Part shown: piece by piece, positions 16,227 through 24,115 of the stretch
Position numbering within the stretch: position 1 is the first letter of the stretch
Layout: each line of letters starts with the position of its first letter
NCBI GenBank assembly: GCA_027079365.1
Contig: JALWVW010000009.1
Location: forward strand, 1-29,583
Length of the DNA stretch: 29,583 nt
Source: Campylobacteraceae bacterium
Lineage (GTDB): Bacteria > Campylobacterota > Campylobacteria > Campylobacterales > Sulfurovaceae
Reading direction: 5' to 3'
Notes under the pieces: generated by a model
Told to the model about the DNA's origin: nothing
Seen by the model: the letters and a program-made list of their open reading frames with translations, nothing else
Database searches by the model: none
Made by a program: the position numbers and the translations under genes

Positions 16227-18070
16227 GAATTTCTTCTGATCCTCACTTTTTTGGGGTCAAATAGTGCGATCATCTCCTTTACCATCGGTTCATTGAGTAG
16301 TTCTGAAGGGTCTTTCTCTTTAGCAGCCTCAGTATCCCCTGCGTCCGGAGCAATACAGGAGCTTTTCATCTCGATCTCTTCGGGCATGGCATCGTCTGGG
16401 ACTTCGACAGGTTCGGTCACCATGTGTGTATCCGAAGAACTTCCCAGGACTACGGTTGCTGAGTCTGTCGAAGCACTAGCTACTTTTTTTTTAGGTTTCG
16501 CCGGGATATTGACGATCTTGGTTTCAAATCCGAAAAGATCCTGCACGAACATCTTGATGATACTCCAGTGATTGATCAACATTTTTTTGTCATTGTCAGC
16601 TGCAGTAGAGTGCCAGGTCAGCGCATCATTCTGAAAGCTTTCATAGCTAATATTGGATTCGAAACATTGGCCTAGATCATAGTCTCTATCATAGATTTTT
16701 TTGATCAGAGATTTAAATTTGAGTGCCCCTGTGTCGATCTGCTCTGTTGCGGGTTTAGGGTTGAGCCGTACTATCTCTTGTGCAAAAGCAGAATCCTGAG
16801 CAGTCTCTTTTTTTGGGCTAAGAGAAGGCACTTCTTCTCTTTCCTCTTCCACGGGTGTTACCACCTCTGGTCGTGCGGCAACTTCTTGTTGGGGTGGTGG
16901 ATCCTGAACGGCTGTATTGGCAGATGACTTTTTAGTACCAGGTGTGTATACCTCGGTCTCTATCTCTGGTATCTCTACCTCCTTTTCAGGCGCTTTTATC
17001 TCTGCACCGGAGAGCTCTTTTTGGAGGATGCGGATCATGTCATCGATCTCTTTTGCAGAGAGTGCTTCGATCATTTTAAAAAGAGTCAGGGAGAGGACAA
17101 ACTCCCCTTCGCTGCCTAATGCCAGGAGCTCTTTGGCTTCTGCCAATACCCTGAAGAATCGATCAATGATCAGGGGTGCGAACCGACCATCCTTAGTAAA
17201 AAGAAGCTCTTTGAGATAGAGTGTCAGCTCATCAATGACCATCTCTGATTCATACTCTGAGGCCAGCGTGATAAACTCCAGAACCTTTGATTCGTTTTTT
17301 GCCAGCAGGTGGTTGAGTAGTTCATCCAAAAGTGAAGGCTCAATGATACCCAGCATATTGGTCACTGTGGCCATGTCTACATGGTTTCTGGAGTAGACGA
17401 TTGCCTGATCCATCAGCGTCAGAGAGTCCCTGAGACTCCCCGCGCCGCTTCTGGCAAGGATATCCAGTGCTTCTTTTTCATAGCTGATACCCTCTTTGTT
17501 GAGGATGTACTCCAGATGGCTCAGTACTAACTTTTGTGGGATCTTTTTAAATCTGAAGTGCTGTGTTCTGGAGAGGATTGTAGCAGGTAGTTTGAGCGGA
17601 TCGGTAGTAGCAAGGATAAATTTGACAAAATCAGGTGGCTCCTCCAGCGTTTTGAGCAGGGCATTAAATGCCTGCGTGGTCAGCATATGTACTTCATCGA
17701 TAATGAAGATTTTGTATCGTCCAATGCCGGGTTTATATTTGGTATGTTCGATAAGTTCTTTGATGTCATCGATACCACGGTTAGAGGCGGCATCCATCTC
17801 GATGATATCCATGTGTCTGCTCTCGTTTGCCATCGTGCAGTTGCTACAGTGGTTGCAGGGGTGAGAGGAGGCTCCCTCCTCACAAAGCAGTGCCTTGGCA
17901 AAGATGCGTGCTGTGGAGGTTTTGCCGCTTCCTCTCAGTCCTGAGAAGAGGTAGGCATGAGAGAGTCTATCGCCATCAAGTGCCAGAGAGAGGGTTTGGG
18001 ATACCGTCTCCTGCCCTACCAGGTCATCAAAGGTGGAGGGACGGTACTTTCTGGCTAATGCGAGTGACAA
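16223..18070 (-). CDS. dnaX: DNA polymerase III subunit gamma/tau
   Basis: The clamp-loader ATPase that also links the polymerase cores. The 615-residue frame has Walker A GLRGSGKT (44-51), a zinc module with Cys63, 72, 75 and 78, Walker B IFIIDE (121-126), sensor-1 ATTDP (154-158) and SRT where most DnaX have SRC (167-169). A Pro/Glu-rich linker (about 365-445) leads to a C-terminal region ending EPMVKEMIALFDPKKVRIRR. The start is TTG 18070, preceded by AAGGAG at good spacing; no ATG fits the conserved MSLALARKYRP start. An A9 tract encodes Lys527-529 with stops straight after it in both other frames, and a palindromic repeat covers residues about 533-557 (see findings). Confidence 0.95.
   Translation of the reverse strand: MSLALARKYRPSTFDDLVGQETVSQTLSLALDGDRLSHAYLFSGLRGSGKTSTARIFAKALLCEEGASSHPCNHCSNCTMANESRHMDIIEMDAASNRGIDDIKELIEHTKYKPGIGRYKIFIIDEVHMLTTQAFNALLKTLEEPPDFVKFILATTDPLKLPATILSRTQHFRFKKIPQKLVLSHLEYILNKEGISYEKEALDILARSGAGSLRDSLTLMDQAIVYSRNHVDMATVTNMLGIIEPSLLDELLNHLLAKNESKVLEFITLASEYESEMVIDELTLYLKELLFTKDGRFAPLIIDRFFRVLAEAKELLALGSEGEFVLSLTLFKMIEALSAKEIDDMIRILQKELSGAEIKAPEKEVEIPEIETEVYTPGTKKSSANTAVQDPPPQQEVAARPEVVTPVEEEREEVPSLSPKKETAQDSAFAQEIVRLNPKPATEQIDTGALKFKSLIKKIYDRDYDLGQCFESNISYESFQNDALTWHSTAADNDKKMLINHWSIIKMFVQDLFGFETKIVNIPAKPKKKVASASTDSATVVLGSSSDTHMVTEPVEVPDDAMPEEIEMKSSCIAPDAGDTEAAKEKDPSELLNEPMVKEMIALFDPKKVRIRRNS
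16402..16473 (-). repeat. Imperfect inverted repeat (CTTCGACAG arms) embedded in dnaX
   Basis: Reading the dnaX strand, the 72-bp segment begins CTTCGACAGACTCAG and ends CCTGTCGAAG. The outer 9 bp are a perfect inverted repeat, and inner positions differ mostly by transitions. The segment length is a multiple of three and keeps the frame. It encodes an unconserved-looking Ser/Thr/Val-rich stretch including MVTEPVEV. The arm sequence recurs in mfd at 25297. Confidence 0.7.
16484..16492 (-). other. A9 homopolymer in dnaX (candidate slippage site)
   Basis: On the dnaX strand the sequence reads CCT then nine A then GTAGCTAG. In frame this gives Pro-Lys-Lys-Lys-Val. With one A fewer the next codon is TAG; with one A more the codons are AGT AGC TAG. 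Either slip ends the protein at about 529-531 residues instead of 615. Confidence 0.55.
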
Positions 18071-18097
18071 GTGAACTCCTTACAGTCTGTGTTTTGG

Positions 18098-18109
18098 CTA
18101 CAATTGTAG
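18098..18109. promoter_or_regulatory. Palindrome in the dnaX/metallopeptidase divergent promoter region
   Basis: CTACAATTGTAG is a perfect 12-bp palindrome. On the minus strand it contains TACAAT (18103-18108), about 33 nt upstream of the dnaX TTG and the best -10 candidate for dnaX. It also lies about 22 nt upstream of the -10 of the divergent gene, so it may be simply the dnaX promoter or a shared control site. Confidence 0.4.
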
Positions 18110-18127
18110 TAAAATTTTACTTTTGAT

Positions 18128-18136
18128 TGGTATAAT
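18128..18136 (+). promoter_or_regulatory. Extended -10 promoter of the zinc metallopeptidase gene
   Basis: TGGTATAAT matches the extended -10 consensus TGnTATAAT exactly and lies about 40 nt before ATG 18177. No -35 is recognisable at 17 nt spacing, as expected for an extended -10 promoter. Confidence 0.65.
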
Positions 18137-18176
18137 TTGGGAAACGATCGAAAAATGATTGCAGGAAGGCTTCAGT

Positions 18177-19061
18177 ATGAAAATGGATAACACAAGAGAG
18201 AGTCGCAATGTAGACGACAGGAGATCTTCTTCTGGTGGAGGAGGGCGAGGTATGCCTTCTATGGGCATGATCATGATGATCTGGCCTTTGTTGAAGCCCC
18301 TGCTTAGAACAAAATTTGGATGGGTGATTATCGGATTGGGGGTATTTGCCTGGTTTTCTGGCTTCAACCCTCTTTCCCTGGTAGGAATGGGTGGATCAAG
18401 TACAGCGGTGGTGGACAAGGCAAAAGACGACAAAGAGGCGACCTTTATCAAAAAAGTACTGGCAAGCACCGAAGATGTGTGGAAACAGCAGCTTCCAAAA
18501 TACGGCATGAAGTATCAGGAGCCAGAGATGGTACTTTACCGAAACGGCACCAGAAGTGGCTGTGGGGCAGCACGCTCGCAAATGGGACCTTTTTACTGTC
18601 CTGCAGACCGCAAAGTCTATCTGGATCTTGGTTTCTTTGATGAGCTTGCCAAGCGACATAATGCTCCGGGTGATTTTGCTCAAGCCTATGTCTTGGCACA
18701 TGAAATAGGGCACCATATCCAAAATATGCAAGGCACACTCTCCAAAGTACAGCGCGCCAAGCAGCAGTGGCGTAGCGAAGCCAAGCAGAATGCACTGCAG
18801 GTACGGGTCGAGCTTCAGGCGGACTGTTATGCCGGTGTCTGGGCGCACCACGCACAAAAGGAGTTTGGTATCTTAGAGGAAGGTGATATCGCCGAAGCAC
18901 TCAATGCCGCGAGCTCTATCGGAGATGACAAGCTGCAAAAAGAGGCTACAGGGTATGTACGACCGGACGGCTTTACGCATGGTAGCTCCAGACAGCGCAG
19001 GGAGTGGTTTACCAAAGGTCTTGCAACGGGTGATTTGAGGCAGTGTGATACATTCCAGTAG
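18177..19061 (+). CDS. Neutral zinc metallopeptidase family protein (YpfJ type)
   Basis: A member of the putative neutral zinc metallopeptidase family (YpfJ-like); its substrate is unknown. The 294-residue product has a Gly/Ser-rich N-terminus, one membrane segment in about residues 38-60 (WVIIGLGVFAWFSGF) and then the catalytic domain: CGAARSQMGPFYCPADRKVYLDLGFF, HEIGHHIQ with the HExxH zinc site, and RVELQADCYAGVWAHH with the likely third ligand Glu. It ends with the family-typical HGSSRQRREWFTKGL. It is probably anchored in the inner membrane with the domain outside. ATG 18177 has AGGAAGG 7 nt upstream; an in-frame TTG at 18159 is unlikely because it precedes that site. Confidence 0.88.
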   Translation: MKMDNTRESRNVDDRRSSSGGGGRGMPSMGMIMMIWPLLKPLLRTKFGWVIIGLGVFAWFSGFNPLSLVGMGGSSTAVVDKAKDDKEATFIKKVLASTEDVWKQQLPKYGMKYQEPEMVLYRNGTRSGCGAARSQMGPFYCPADRKVYLDLGFFDELAKRHNAPGDFAQAYVLAHEIGHHIQNMQGTLSKVQRAKQQWRSEAKQNALQVRVELQADCYAGVWAHHAQKEFGILEEGDIAEALNAASSIGDDKLQKEATGYVRPDGFTHGSSRQRREWFTKGLATGDLRQCDTFQ

Positions 19062-19090
19062 CCAAAGCAAGAAGATTGTTGTTACCGTTT

Positions 19091-19114
19091 CATCAGAAAC
19101 TACGCTTTCTGATG
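19091..19114. repeat. Perfect 9-bp inverted repeat downstream of the metallopeptidase gene
   Basis: CATCAGAAA and TTTCTGATG flank a 6-nt loop (CTACGC), 29 nt after the metallopeptidase stop. It could be a transcription terminator hairpin, but no T-tract follows on either strand. It may be a remnant of a mobile or repeated element in this degraded stretch. Confidence 0.45.
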
Positions 19115-19271
19115 CCATATGTAAGGCGTTGGGTCCTCAAAACAGGTGTAAGGAGAGTGGTCTGCACCAGACAGTAAACGCCTCCCTCAGCCAAGAAAAC
19201 ATCGACCTGTATCGTGGAGAATCTGCCTATATCGCTGCCGAGTGGAGAAGCCAAATAGGGGTGATGCTTGG
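19115..19271. other. Stretch with no recognisable gene
   Basis: Part of the 591-nt interval (19062-19652) without an intact gene. Open frames exist on both strands (for example 19045-19275 on plus), but none starts with a ribosome binding site or resembles a family I know. A short GTCTG-CAC-CAGAC hairpin is the only local structure. It is most likely decayed sequence next to the TRAP-transporter relic. Confidence 0.5.
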
Positions 19272-19559
19272 TTAGGTATTACTGATTCCATATCTCCCAA
19301 TAGGGGATGAACATATGGTCATGGACGCAGTGCTGTCTTTGACCGCTTTGAGCGGGTTACCATTGACGAGCGAGCTGTCAGCATGGACGGTGATCTTGAC
19401 TGTACCGTTGGAGTACTTGTCCACCAGCTTGGCGAAGTTCTCCTCTCCTTTAATGTGGAAAATGTTAGCGCTATACTTGGCATTGAGGTCCAGCTTGGTC
19501 ACATTACCTGCGAACAGCGTAGCAGTAGCGATCGAGGCTACGAGTAGTCGCTACATCAT
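19272..19559 (-). pseudogene. Decayed fragment of a TRAP-transporter solute-binding protein (DctP-like)
   Basis: DctP-type proteins are periplasmic receptors of tripartite TRAP transporters for organic acids. On the minus strand a good ribosome binding site (AAGGA) precedes ATG ATG at 19559, followed at codon 3 by TAG and then RLLVASIATATLFAG, clearly a signal peptide whose basic start (originally probably MMKRLL) is broken by the stop. The frame then runs through NIFHIKGEENFAKLVDKYSNG and VKITVHADSSLV...KAVKDSTASM, which fits the N-terminal lobe of DctP, and stops at 19272 after about 95 codons; the family is about 330 residues. No continuation or TRAP permease genes are nearby. Translation from GTG 19502 would lack a signal peptide, so it is unlikely to be functional. 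Confidence 0.72.
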
Positions 19560-19635
19560 GGTTTTTCCTTTTGTGAAATGATGTGGGGGTATTATGCCAT
19601 GGGGTGGCGAGATTCTATCTACCTTTGTGACTTCC

Positions 19636-19653
19636 GCATGTTCAACAACATGC
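19636..19653 (-). terminator. Hairpin after the SHOCT-domain gene
   Basis: GCATGTT-CAAC-AACATGC is a perfect 7-bp stem with a 4-nt loop, lying against the stop codon of the minus-strand gene ending at 19653. No T-tract follows on that strand, so intrinsic termination would be weak. Confidence 0.4.
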
Positions 19654-20144
19654 TAGCTATTTAGGAGTTTAGCTTTTTCACGTTGAAATTCTTCTTCCGT
19701 GAGAATACCGGATTTGTGGAGCTCTGCCAACTTAGAAAGTTCGTCCATTCTACTTGATGACTCGCCGGTTGTTGCACTTTTCGCTTTCGAGAATAACTTC
19801 ATTATTTGTTTGTGCATATCATCGGCGTCATTTATTTTCTTTTTTGAGAAAGTACTAAGAACTACAGTGTTTTGATCCTGCATGCTTTGTTCAGAAGAGC
19901 CCAGTATGCCTACCTTCGCGTTCACGTCTTTCGTTCCGTGAACGAGAACCTTTATATACCCGTTTGACCAAAGTGATGGTTTTTTATATTCGATTCCGGA
20001 GATATCCTTCAAGTAGAACCGCCTATTTCCCGATGCCCCGCCTTGAGTAAGAAAGCCGCCTACTGTCTTTCGAGATATCTCAAGGTATGTATCATGAAGA
20101 ATTATTAGACCATTCTGTCCTTTCAGCTTCCGTACTATGCTCAT
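19653..20144 (-). CDS. DUF4429/SHOCT-domain protein
   Basis: A 163-residue protein of unknown function. The N-terminal 100-120 residues look like the PH-like DUF4429 domain (GLIILHDTYLEISRKT, then IEYKKPSLWSNGYIKVLVHG), and the last 30 are a SHOCT domain (MDELSKLAELHKSGILTEEEFQREKAKLL), a short helical module common at C-termini of bacterial proteins, often in phage- or defence-associated settings and thought to mediate oligomerisation or binding. There is no signal peptide or membrane segment. ATG 20144 has GGAGG 9 nt upstream and a TATAAT promoter at 20198, so it is its own transcription unit. It sits in the accessory stretch between the TRAP relic and the toxin-antitoxin pair. Confidence 0.75.
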   Translation of the reverse strand: MSIVRKLKGQNGLIILHDTYLEISRKTVGGFLTQGGASGNRRFYLKDISGIEYKKPSLWSNGYIKVLVHGTKDVNAKVGILGSSEQSMQDQNTVVLSTFSKKKINDADDMHKQIMKLFSKAKSATTGESSSRMDELSKLAELHKSGILTEEEFQREKAKLLNS

Positions 20145-20197
20145 TACTCGTCGCCTCCAATCGTTTCAGAGCAAACATAACTCTTTATTTAAGGAAC

Positions 20198-20203
20198 ATT
20201 ATA
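20198..20203 (-). promoter_or_regulatory. -10 element of the SHOCT-domain gene
   Basis: TATAAT on the minus strand in the context GTGCTATAATG, about 54 nt upstream of ATG 20144. No -35 match. The interval 20204-20306 between this promoter and the toxin gene holds nothing else I can recognise. Confidence 0.55.
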
Positions 20204-20306
20204 GCACTTTTTACCCACAATTCCCAACTGGTTCCATATCGAGAAATAGGTGGTGTGTAGATGGAAAATATCATTTCTCCTACTGGAATAAGCGGAGAGG
20301 CTTCTT

Positions 20307-20687
20307 CTACCAAGCAGCCATGTGATAATTGTCCCGTATCTTTTTGTCTCGACTCAGCAACACACTGTCATTGCAGATAGCATTTGCCGCAATGAGCCTA
20401 TCAAAAGGGTCTCGTGTCCAGTGGTGTTTGGTGGATTCTTTGGCTACTGTAGCAAAAGAGAGGTTGCATACTTTCAAATCAATACTTTGGGACAAGGAGG
20501 ATAGTATCTCCTCATGTTTGTACCTGAGTCGTCCTATCTCATAGAGAAACTCTAGCTCCAAGACTACCATAGGAGAGATAAGAAGCGCACTCTCTTCGAT
20601 CATCTCTTGTACTTTGTTTGAGAGTTTGTCAATCTCTCCACTAAAGAGCCAAACGACCACATGCGTATCTAAATAGACGGTTTCCAC
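20307..20687 (-). CDS. VapC-like PIN-domain toxin ribonuclease
   Basis: The toxin of a type II toxin-antitoxin pair; PIN-domain toxins cleave RNA (often tRNA or rRNA) with Mg2+. The 126-residue product has the PIN acidic residues in order: Asp7 in YLDTHVVVWL, the Glu of VVLELEFL near 44, the Asp pair in TRDPFDRLIAANA near 92-95, and the SRDKKIRD acidic end near 113. Length is typical. The start is GTG 20687, lying inside the end of the antitoxin gene with a 19-nt overlap, so translation is coupled. The TRDPFDRLIAANA form is common in VapC proteins paired with Phd-like antitoxins. Confidence 0.9.
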   Translation of the reverse strand: METVYLDTHVVVWLFSGEIDKLSNKVQEMIEESALLISPMVVLELEFLYEIGRLRYKHEEILSSLSQSIDLKVCNLSFATVAKESTKHHWTRDPFDRLIAANAICNDSVLLSRDKKIRDNYHMAAW

Positions 20688-20899
20688 TCACTGCTCCAAT
20701 CCATGCTGATAAAATCATCGCTATCTCCTACCACAGCATCTTTGTGGGCAGTCAGTCTGTCTAGTTTTTTCTTTTTTTTAGGAGGAATTACTTTGAATAT
20801 ATGACCGTTTCTGTTGATCTCCAGGACCTTTCCTGTATCAAGAAGCATATCCAAAAGATTGAAAAGGTCTTTTCTGAAATCGGTTGGTGTTATAGTCAT
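20669..20899 (-). CDS. Phd/YefM-type antitoxin
   Basis: A 76-residue antitoxin partner of the downstream PIN toxin. The N-terminal half (TPTDFRKDLFNLLDMLLDTGK followed by VLEINRNGHIFKVIPPKKKKK) has the Phd-like DNA-binding fold pattern, and the acidic/aromatic tail SMDWSSEWKPSI is the typical toxin-wrapping segment of antitoxins paired with VapC. AAGGAG lies 6-7 nt before ATG 20899. Its own promoter carries a 14-bp inverted repeat around the -35, which fits the negative autoregulation known for such pairs. Confidence 0.87.
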   Translation of the reverse strand: MTITPTDFRKDLFNLLDMLLDTGKVLEINRNGHIFKVIPPKKKKKLDRLTAHKDAVVGDSDDFISMDWSSEWKPSI

Positions 20900-20930
20900 T
20901 TTTTACTCCTTTTGAATGGGTGTTTCATGC

Positions 20931-20959
20931 ATTATAGCTAAAATGATGTACACTGTCAA
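20931..20959 (-). promoter_or_regulatory. Consensus sigma70 promoter of the toxin-antitoxin operon
   Basis: On the minus strand TTGACA (20954-20959) and TATAAT (20931-20936) are separated by exactly 17 nt, a perfect consensus promoter and the only one in the window with a consensus -35. It lies 31 nt upstream of the antitoxin start. Confidence 0.85.
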
Positions 20960-20980
20960 ATCTTTGGTGTACATCATTTT
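20940..20980. promoter_or_regulatory. 14-bp inverted repeat flanking the -35 (candidate antitoxin operator)
   Basis: AAAATGATGTACAC (20940-20953) and GTGTACATCATTTT (20967-20980) are perfect inverted copies 13 nt apart. One arm fills most of the promoter spacer and the other lies just upstream of the -35, so a bound dimer would cover TTGACA. The arms are 27 nt apart centre to centre. It could also fold as a terminator-like hairpin followed by CTTTTATG on the plus strand, but no plus-strand gene needs terminating here. Confidence 0.75.
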
Positions 20981-21049
20981 CTTTTATGCAAAATTGATAA
21001 AATCATAGGCTAGTAGCAAAACCTCATTTCTCATTTCTAATAAATTCGC

Positions 21050-21055
21050 TATAAT
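21050..21055 (+). promoter_or_regulatory. -10 element of the leuS promoter
   Basis: TATAAT in CGCTATAATCC, 38 nt before the leuS ATG, preceded by repeated CTCATTT/T-rich sequence rather than a -35. Context matches the rplY and ndk promoters. Confidence 0.7.
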
Positions 21056-21093
21056 CCTTCCAATTTAATATATCATACAATAAGTGAGTATCT

Positions 21094-23532
21094 ATGAGTT
21101 ACCATCCAAAAGAGATTGAAGCCAAATGGCAAAAAAATTGGGAAGAGGAGCAGGCATTTGAGCCTTCTGATTCTCTTGAGCAGAAGAAAAAATATATCCT
21201 CAGTATGTTTCCTTATCCCAGTGGCCGTATCCATATGGGGCATGTGCGCAACTATGCGATTGGGGATGCAATGGCACGCTACTACCGCAAACAAGACTAC
21301 AATGTCCTGCATCCTATCGGCTGGGATGCCTTCGGGATGCCTGCGGAGAATGCAGCGATCAAATATAAGCAGCACCCCAAGAAGTGGACCTATGAAAATA
21401 TTGACTATATGCGCAAAGAGCTCTCTGCCTTGGGACTCTCTTTTTCTAAGAGCCGTGAGTTTGCGACCTGTGATCCGCTCTATACACGCTGGGAGCAGGC
21501 GTTTATCATCCGTATGTATGAAGAGGGTCTGCTCTATCGTGAATCTACGACAGTCAACTGGTGCGAGTCTTGCCATACAGTGCTTGCCAATGAGCAGGTA
21601 GAAGAGGGGTGCTGCTGGCGCTGTGACAATGAAGTGCAGCTCAAGGAGATGCCGGGCTATTACCTGGACATACTCAAATATGCAGAAGAGCTTCTGGAAG
21701 ATCTGGAGCCGCTGGAGGGCAAGTGGCCTGCTCAGGTACTGACTATGCAGCGCAACTGGATAGGCAAGTCACAAGGATTGGCATTCTCCTTTGCACTCTC
21801 TGAAGATTCCAGAGCGAAGCTGGATGGCGCGTTTGAGGGCTTTGATGTCTTTACCACAAGACCAGATACGATCTATGGTGTGAGCTATACTGCATTGGCT
21901 GCGGAGCATCCTATCGTCAAATCATTATTGAATCGTGGTCAGCTTGAAGAGGAGATTGCAGAGAAGATCAAAGCTATTGCCAATATGTCTGAGCGTGAGC
22001 GGGCACAAGCGGACAAAGAGGGGTATCCTCTGGGTATCACAGTATTGCATCCGCTTACGGGTGAAGAGATTCCGGTCTGGACAGCCAACTTTGTGCTTGC
22101 TTCCTATGGAGGAGGTGCGGTGATGGCAGTACCAGCACATGATGAGCGGGATTTTGAGTTTGCTGCCAAGTATGACTTGCCCATCAAGAGAGTGATCAGT
22201 GGTGGAGAGCTTCCCTATACGCTGGAGGGCGCCCTTGAAAACTCCGACAGCTTTACCGGTATGGCAAACAGTGAGGCCAAAGTTAAGATCATGGCACTGT
22301 TTGAAGAGAAAAATCTGGGCGAAAGTACCACCAACTATAAACTACGCAACTGGGGTGTGAGTCGTCAGCGTTACTGGGGCGCACCGATTCCTTTTGTGCA
22401 TTGTGAAAGCTGTGGTCTGGTAGCAGAAAAGACAGAGAATCTTCCGATTACCCTACCGGATGATGTAGAGATCACAGGGGAGGGCAATCCACTCGAGAGC
22501 CATCCGACATGGAAGCACTGTGCTTGCCCCAAATGTGGCAAAGAGGCGATCCGTGAAACCGATACGCTGGATACCTTTGTGCAGTCGAGTTGGTATCAGT
22601 TTCGCTATGCCACCAACCCAAAGCAGTGGGATGAGGTAGGTATCGATAAGGAAAGCGCCAATTATTGGCTGGGAGTGGATCAGTATATCGGCGGGATAGA
22701 GCATGCGATCCTGCATCTGCTGTATGCCCGGTTTTTCACCAAGGTGCTGCGAGATTTGGGTTATCATGATATTGACGAGCCTTTCAGCCAACTGCTGACG
22801 CAGGGGATGGTCCTGATGGATGGTGCCAAGATGAGCAAATCCAAAGGCAACACCGTCGATCCTGATGCGTTGATAGAGAAGTATGGTGCTGATACCGCCA
22901 GACTCTTTACACTATTTGCTGCACCACCACAGAAAGAGCTGGAATGGAACGACTCTGCCGTGGATGGTGCCTTCAGGTTCATCCGTAAACTCTATGATCG
23001 ACACAACAGGGTCACAGAGGGTACGCTGCCAAAAATTGACCAGAAAAGTTTGAGCAAAGAGGAAAAGGTAGCACGGATCAAGGTCTACGAAGCGCTGCAA
23101 AAATCTACAGATGTCTACGAGCGCACCTTTGCCTTCAATACGCTTATTGCTGCCTGTATGGAGGCACTCAATGCACTGGATAAGCAGGAGAATGGGGCAG
23201 TATGGACGGAAGGAATGTATATCATGCTCAATCTTCTGGAACCCATCATTCCCCATGTGGCAACAGAGCTGAGTGAGAGCCTATTTGGCAGAGAGAATCT
23301 GCGTGCTGTACTGGAGGTCAAAGAGGAGGTCTTTGTGCAGGAGAGTATCCTCTACGTGGTCATGATCGGAGGGAAAAAGCGTACTGAGATACAGATGTCT
23401 CCCTCTGCTTCCCAAGAAGAGATCCTCGCCTCAGCCAAAGAAGCAGGGGCTAAGTGGCTGGAGGGAATGCAGATCGTCAAAGAGATCATTGTACCCAACA
23501 AACTGGTCAATCTGGCTGTGAAGCCTGCATAG
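21094..23532 (+). CDS. leuS: Leucyl-tRNA synthetase
   Basis: A class I aminoacyl-tRNA synthetase that charges tRNA-Leu. The 812-residue protein has the HIGH motif as HMGH (47-50) in [19 protein letters not shown], a zinc-like [21 protein letters not shown] region, the CP1 editing domain with TTRPDTIYG (about 254-262) and [13 protein letters not shown], a second Cys cluster [18 protein letters not shown], and KMSKS (579-583). The anticodon-binding and C-terminal domains follow. Length is close to the shorter LeuRS of the Campylobacterota (E. coli has 860). It heads the leuS-lptE-folC-mfd run. Confidence 0.97.
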   Translation: MSYHPKEIEAKWQKNWEEEQAFEPSDSLEQKKKYILSMFPYPSGRIHMGHVRNYAIGDAMARYYRKQDYNVLHPIGWDAFGMPAENAAIKYKQHPKKWTYENIDYMRKELSALGLSFSKSREFATCDPLYTRWEQAFIIRMYEEGLLYRESTTVNWCESCHTVLANEQVEEGCCWRCDNEVQLKEMPGYYLDILKYAEELLEDLEPLEGKWPAQVLTMQRNWIGKSQGLAFSFALSEDSRAKLDGAFEGFDVFTTRPDTIYGVSYTALAAEHPIVKSLLNRGQLEEEIAEKIKAIANMSERERAQADKEGYPLGITVLHPLTGEEIPVWTANFVLASYGGGAVMAVPAHDERDFEFAAKYDLPIKRVISGGELPYTLEGALENSDSFTGMANSEAKVKIMALFEEKNLGESTTNYKLRNWGVSRQRYWGAPIPFVHCESCGLVAEKTENLPITLPDDVEITGEGNPLESHPTWKHCACPKCGKEAIRETDTLDTFVQSSWYQFRYATNPKQWDEVGIDKESANYWLGVDQYIGGIEHAILHLLYARFFTKVLRDLGYHDIDEPFSQLLTQGMVLMDGAKMSKSKGNTVDPDALIEKYGADTARLFTLFAAPPQKELEWNDSAVDGAFRFIRKLYDRHNRVTEGTLPKIDQKSLSKEEKVARIKVYEALQKSTDVYERTFAFNTLIAACMEALNALDKQENGAVWTEGMYIMLNLLEPIIPHVATELSESLFGRENLRAVLEVKEEVFVQESILYVVMIGGKKRTEIQMSPSASQEEILASAKEAGAKWLEGMQIVKEIIVPNKLVNLAVKPA

Positions 23533-23559
23533 TATACAAATCTAAAGAGAGGAGAGAGA

Positions 23560-24111
<552 letters not shown>

Positions 24112-24115
24112 CGTG

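Noticed and set aside
19045..19275. 76-codon plus-strand open frame after the metallopeptidase gene
   Set aside because: It starts with GTG inside the upstream gene, has no ribosome binding site, crosses the 19091-19114 inverted repeat and resembles nothing I know.
20137..20325. 62-codon plus-strand open frame between the SHOCT gene and the toxin gene
   Set aside because: It overlaps the promoter and start of the minus-strand SHOCT gene, lacks a ribosome binding site and has no recognisable motif.
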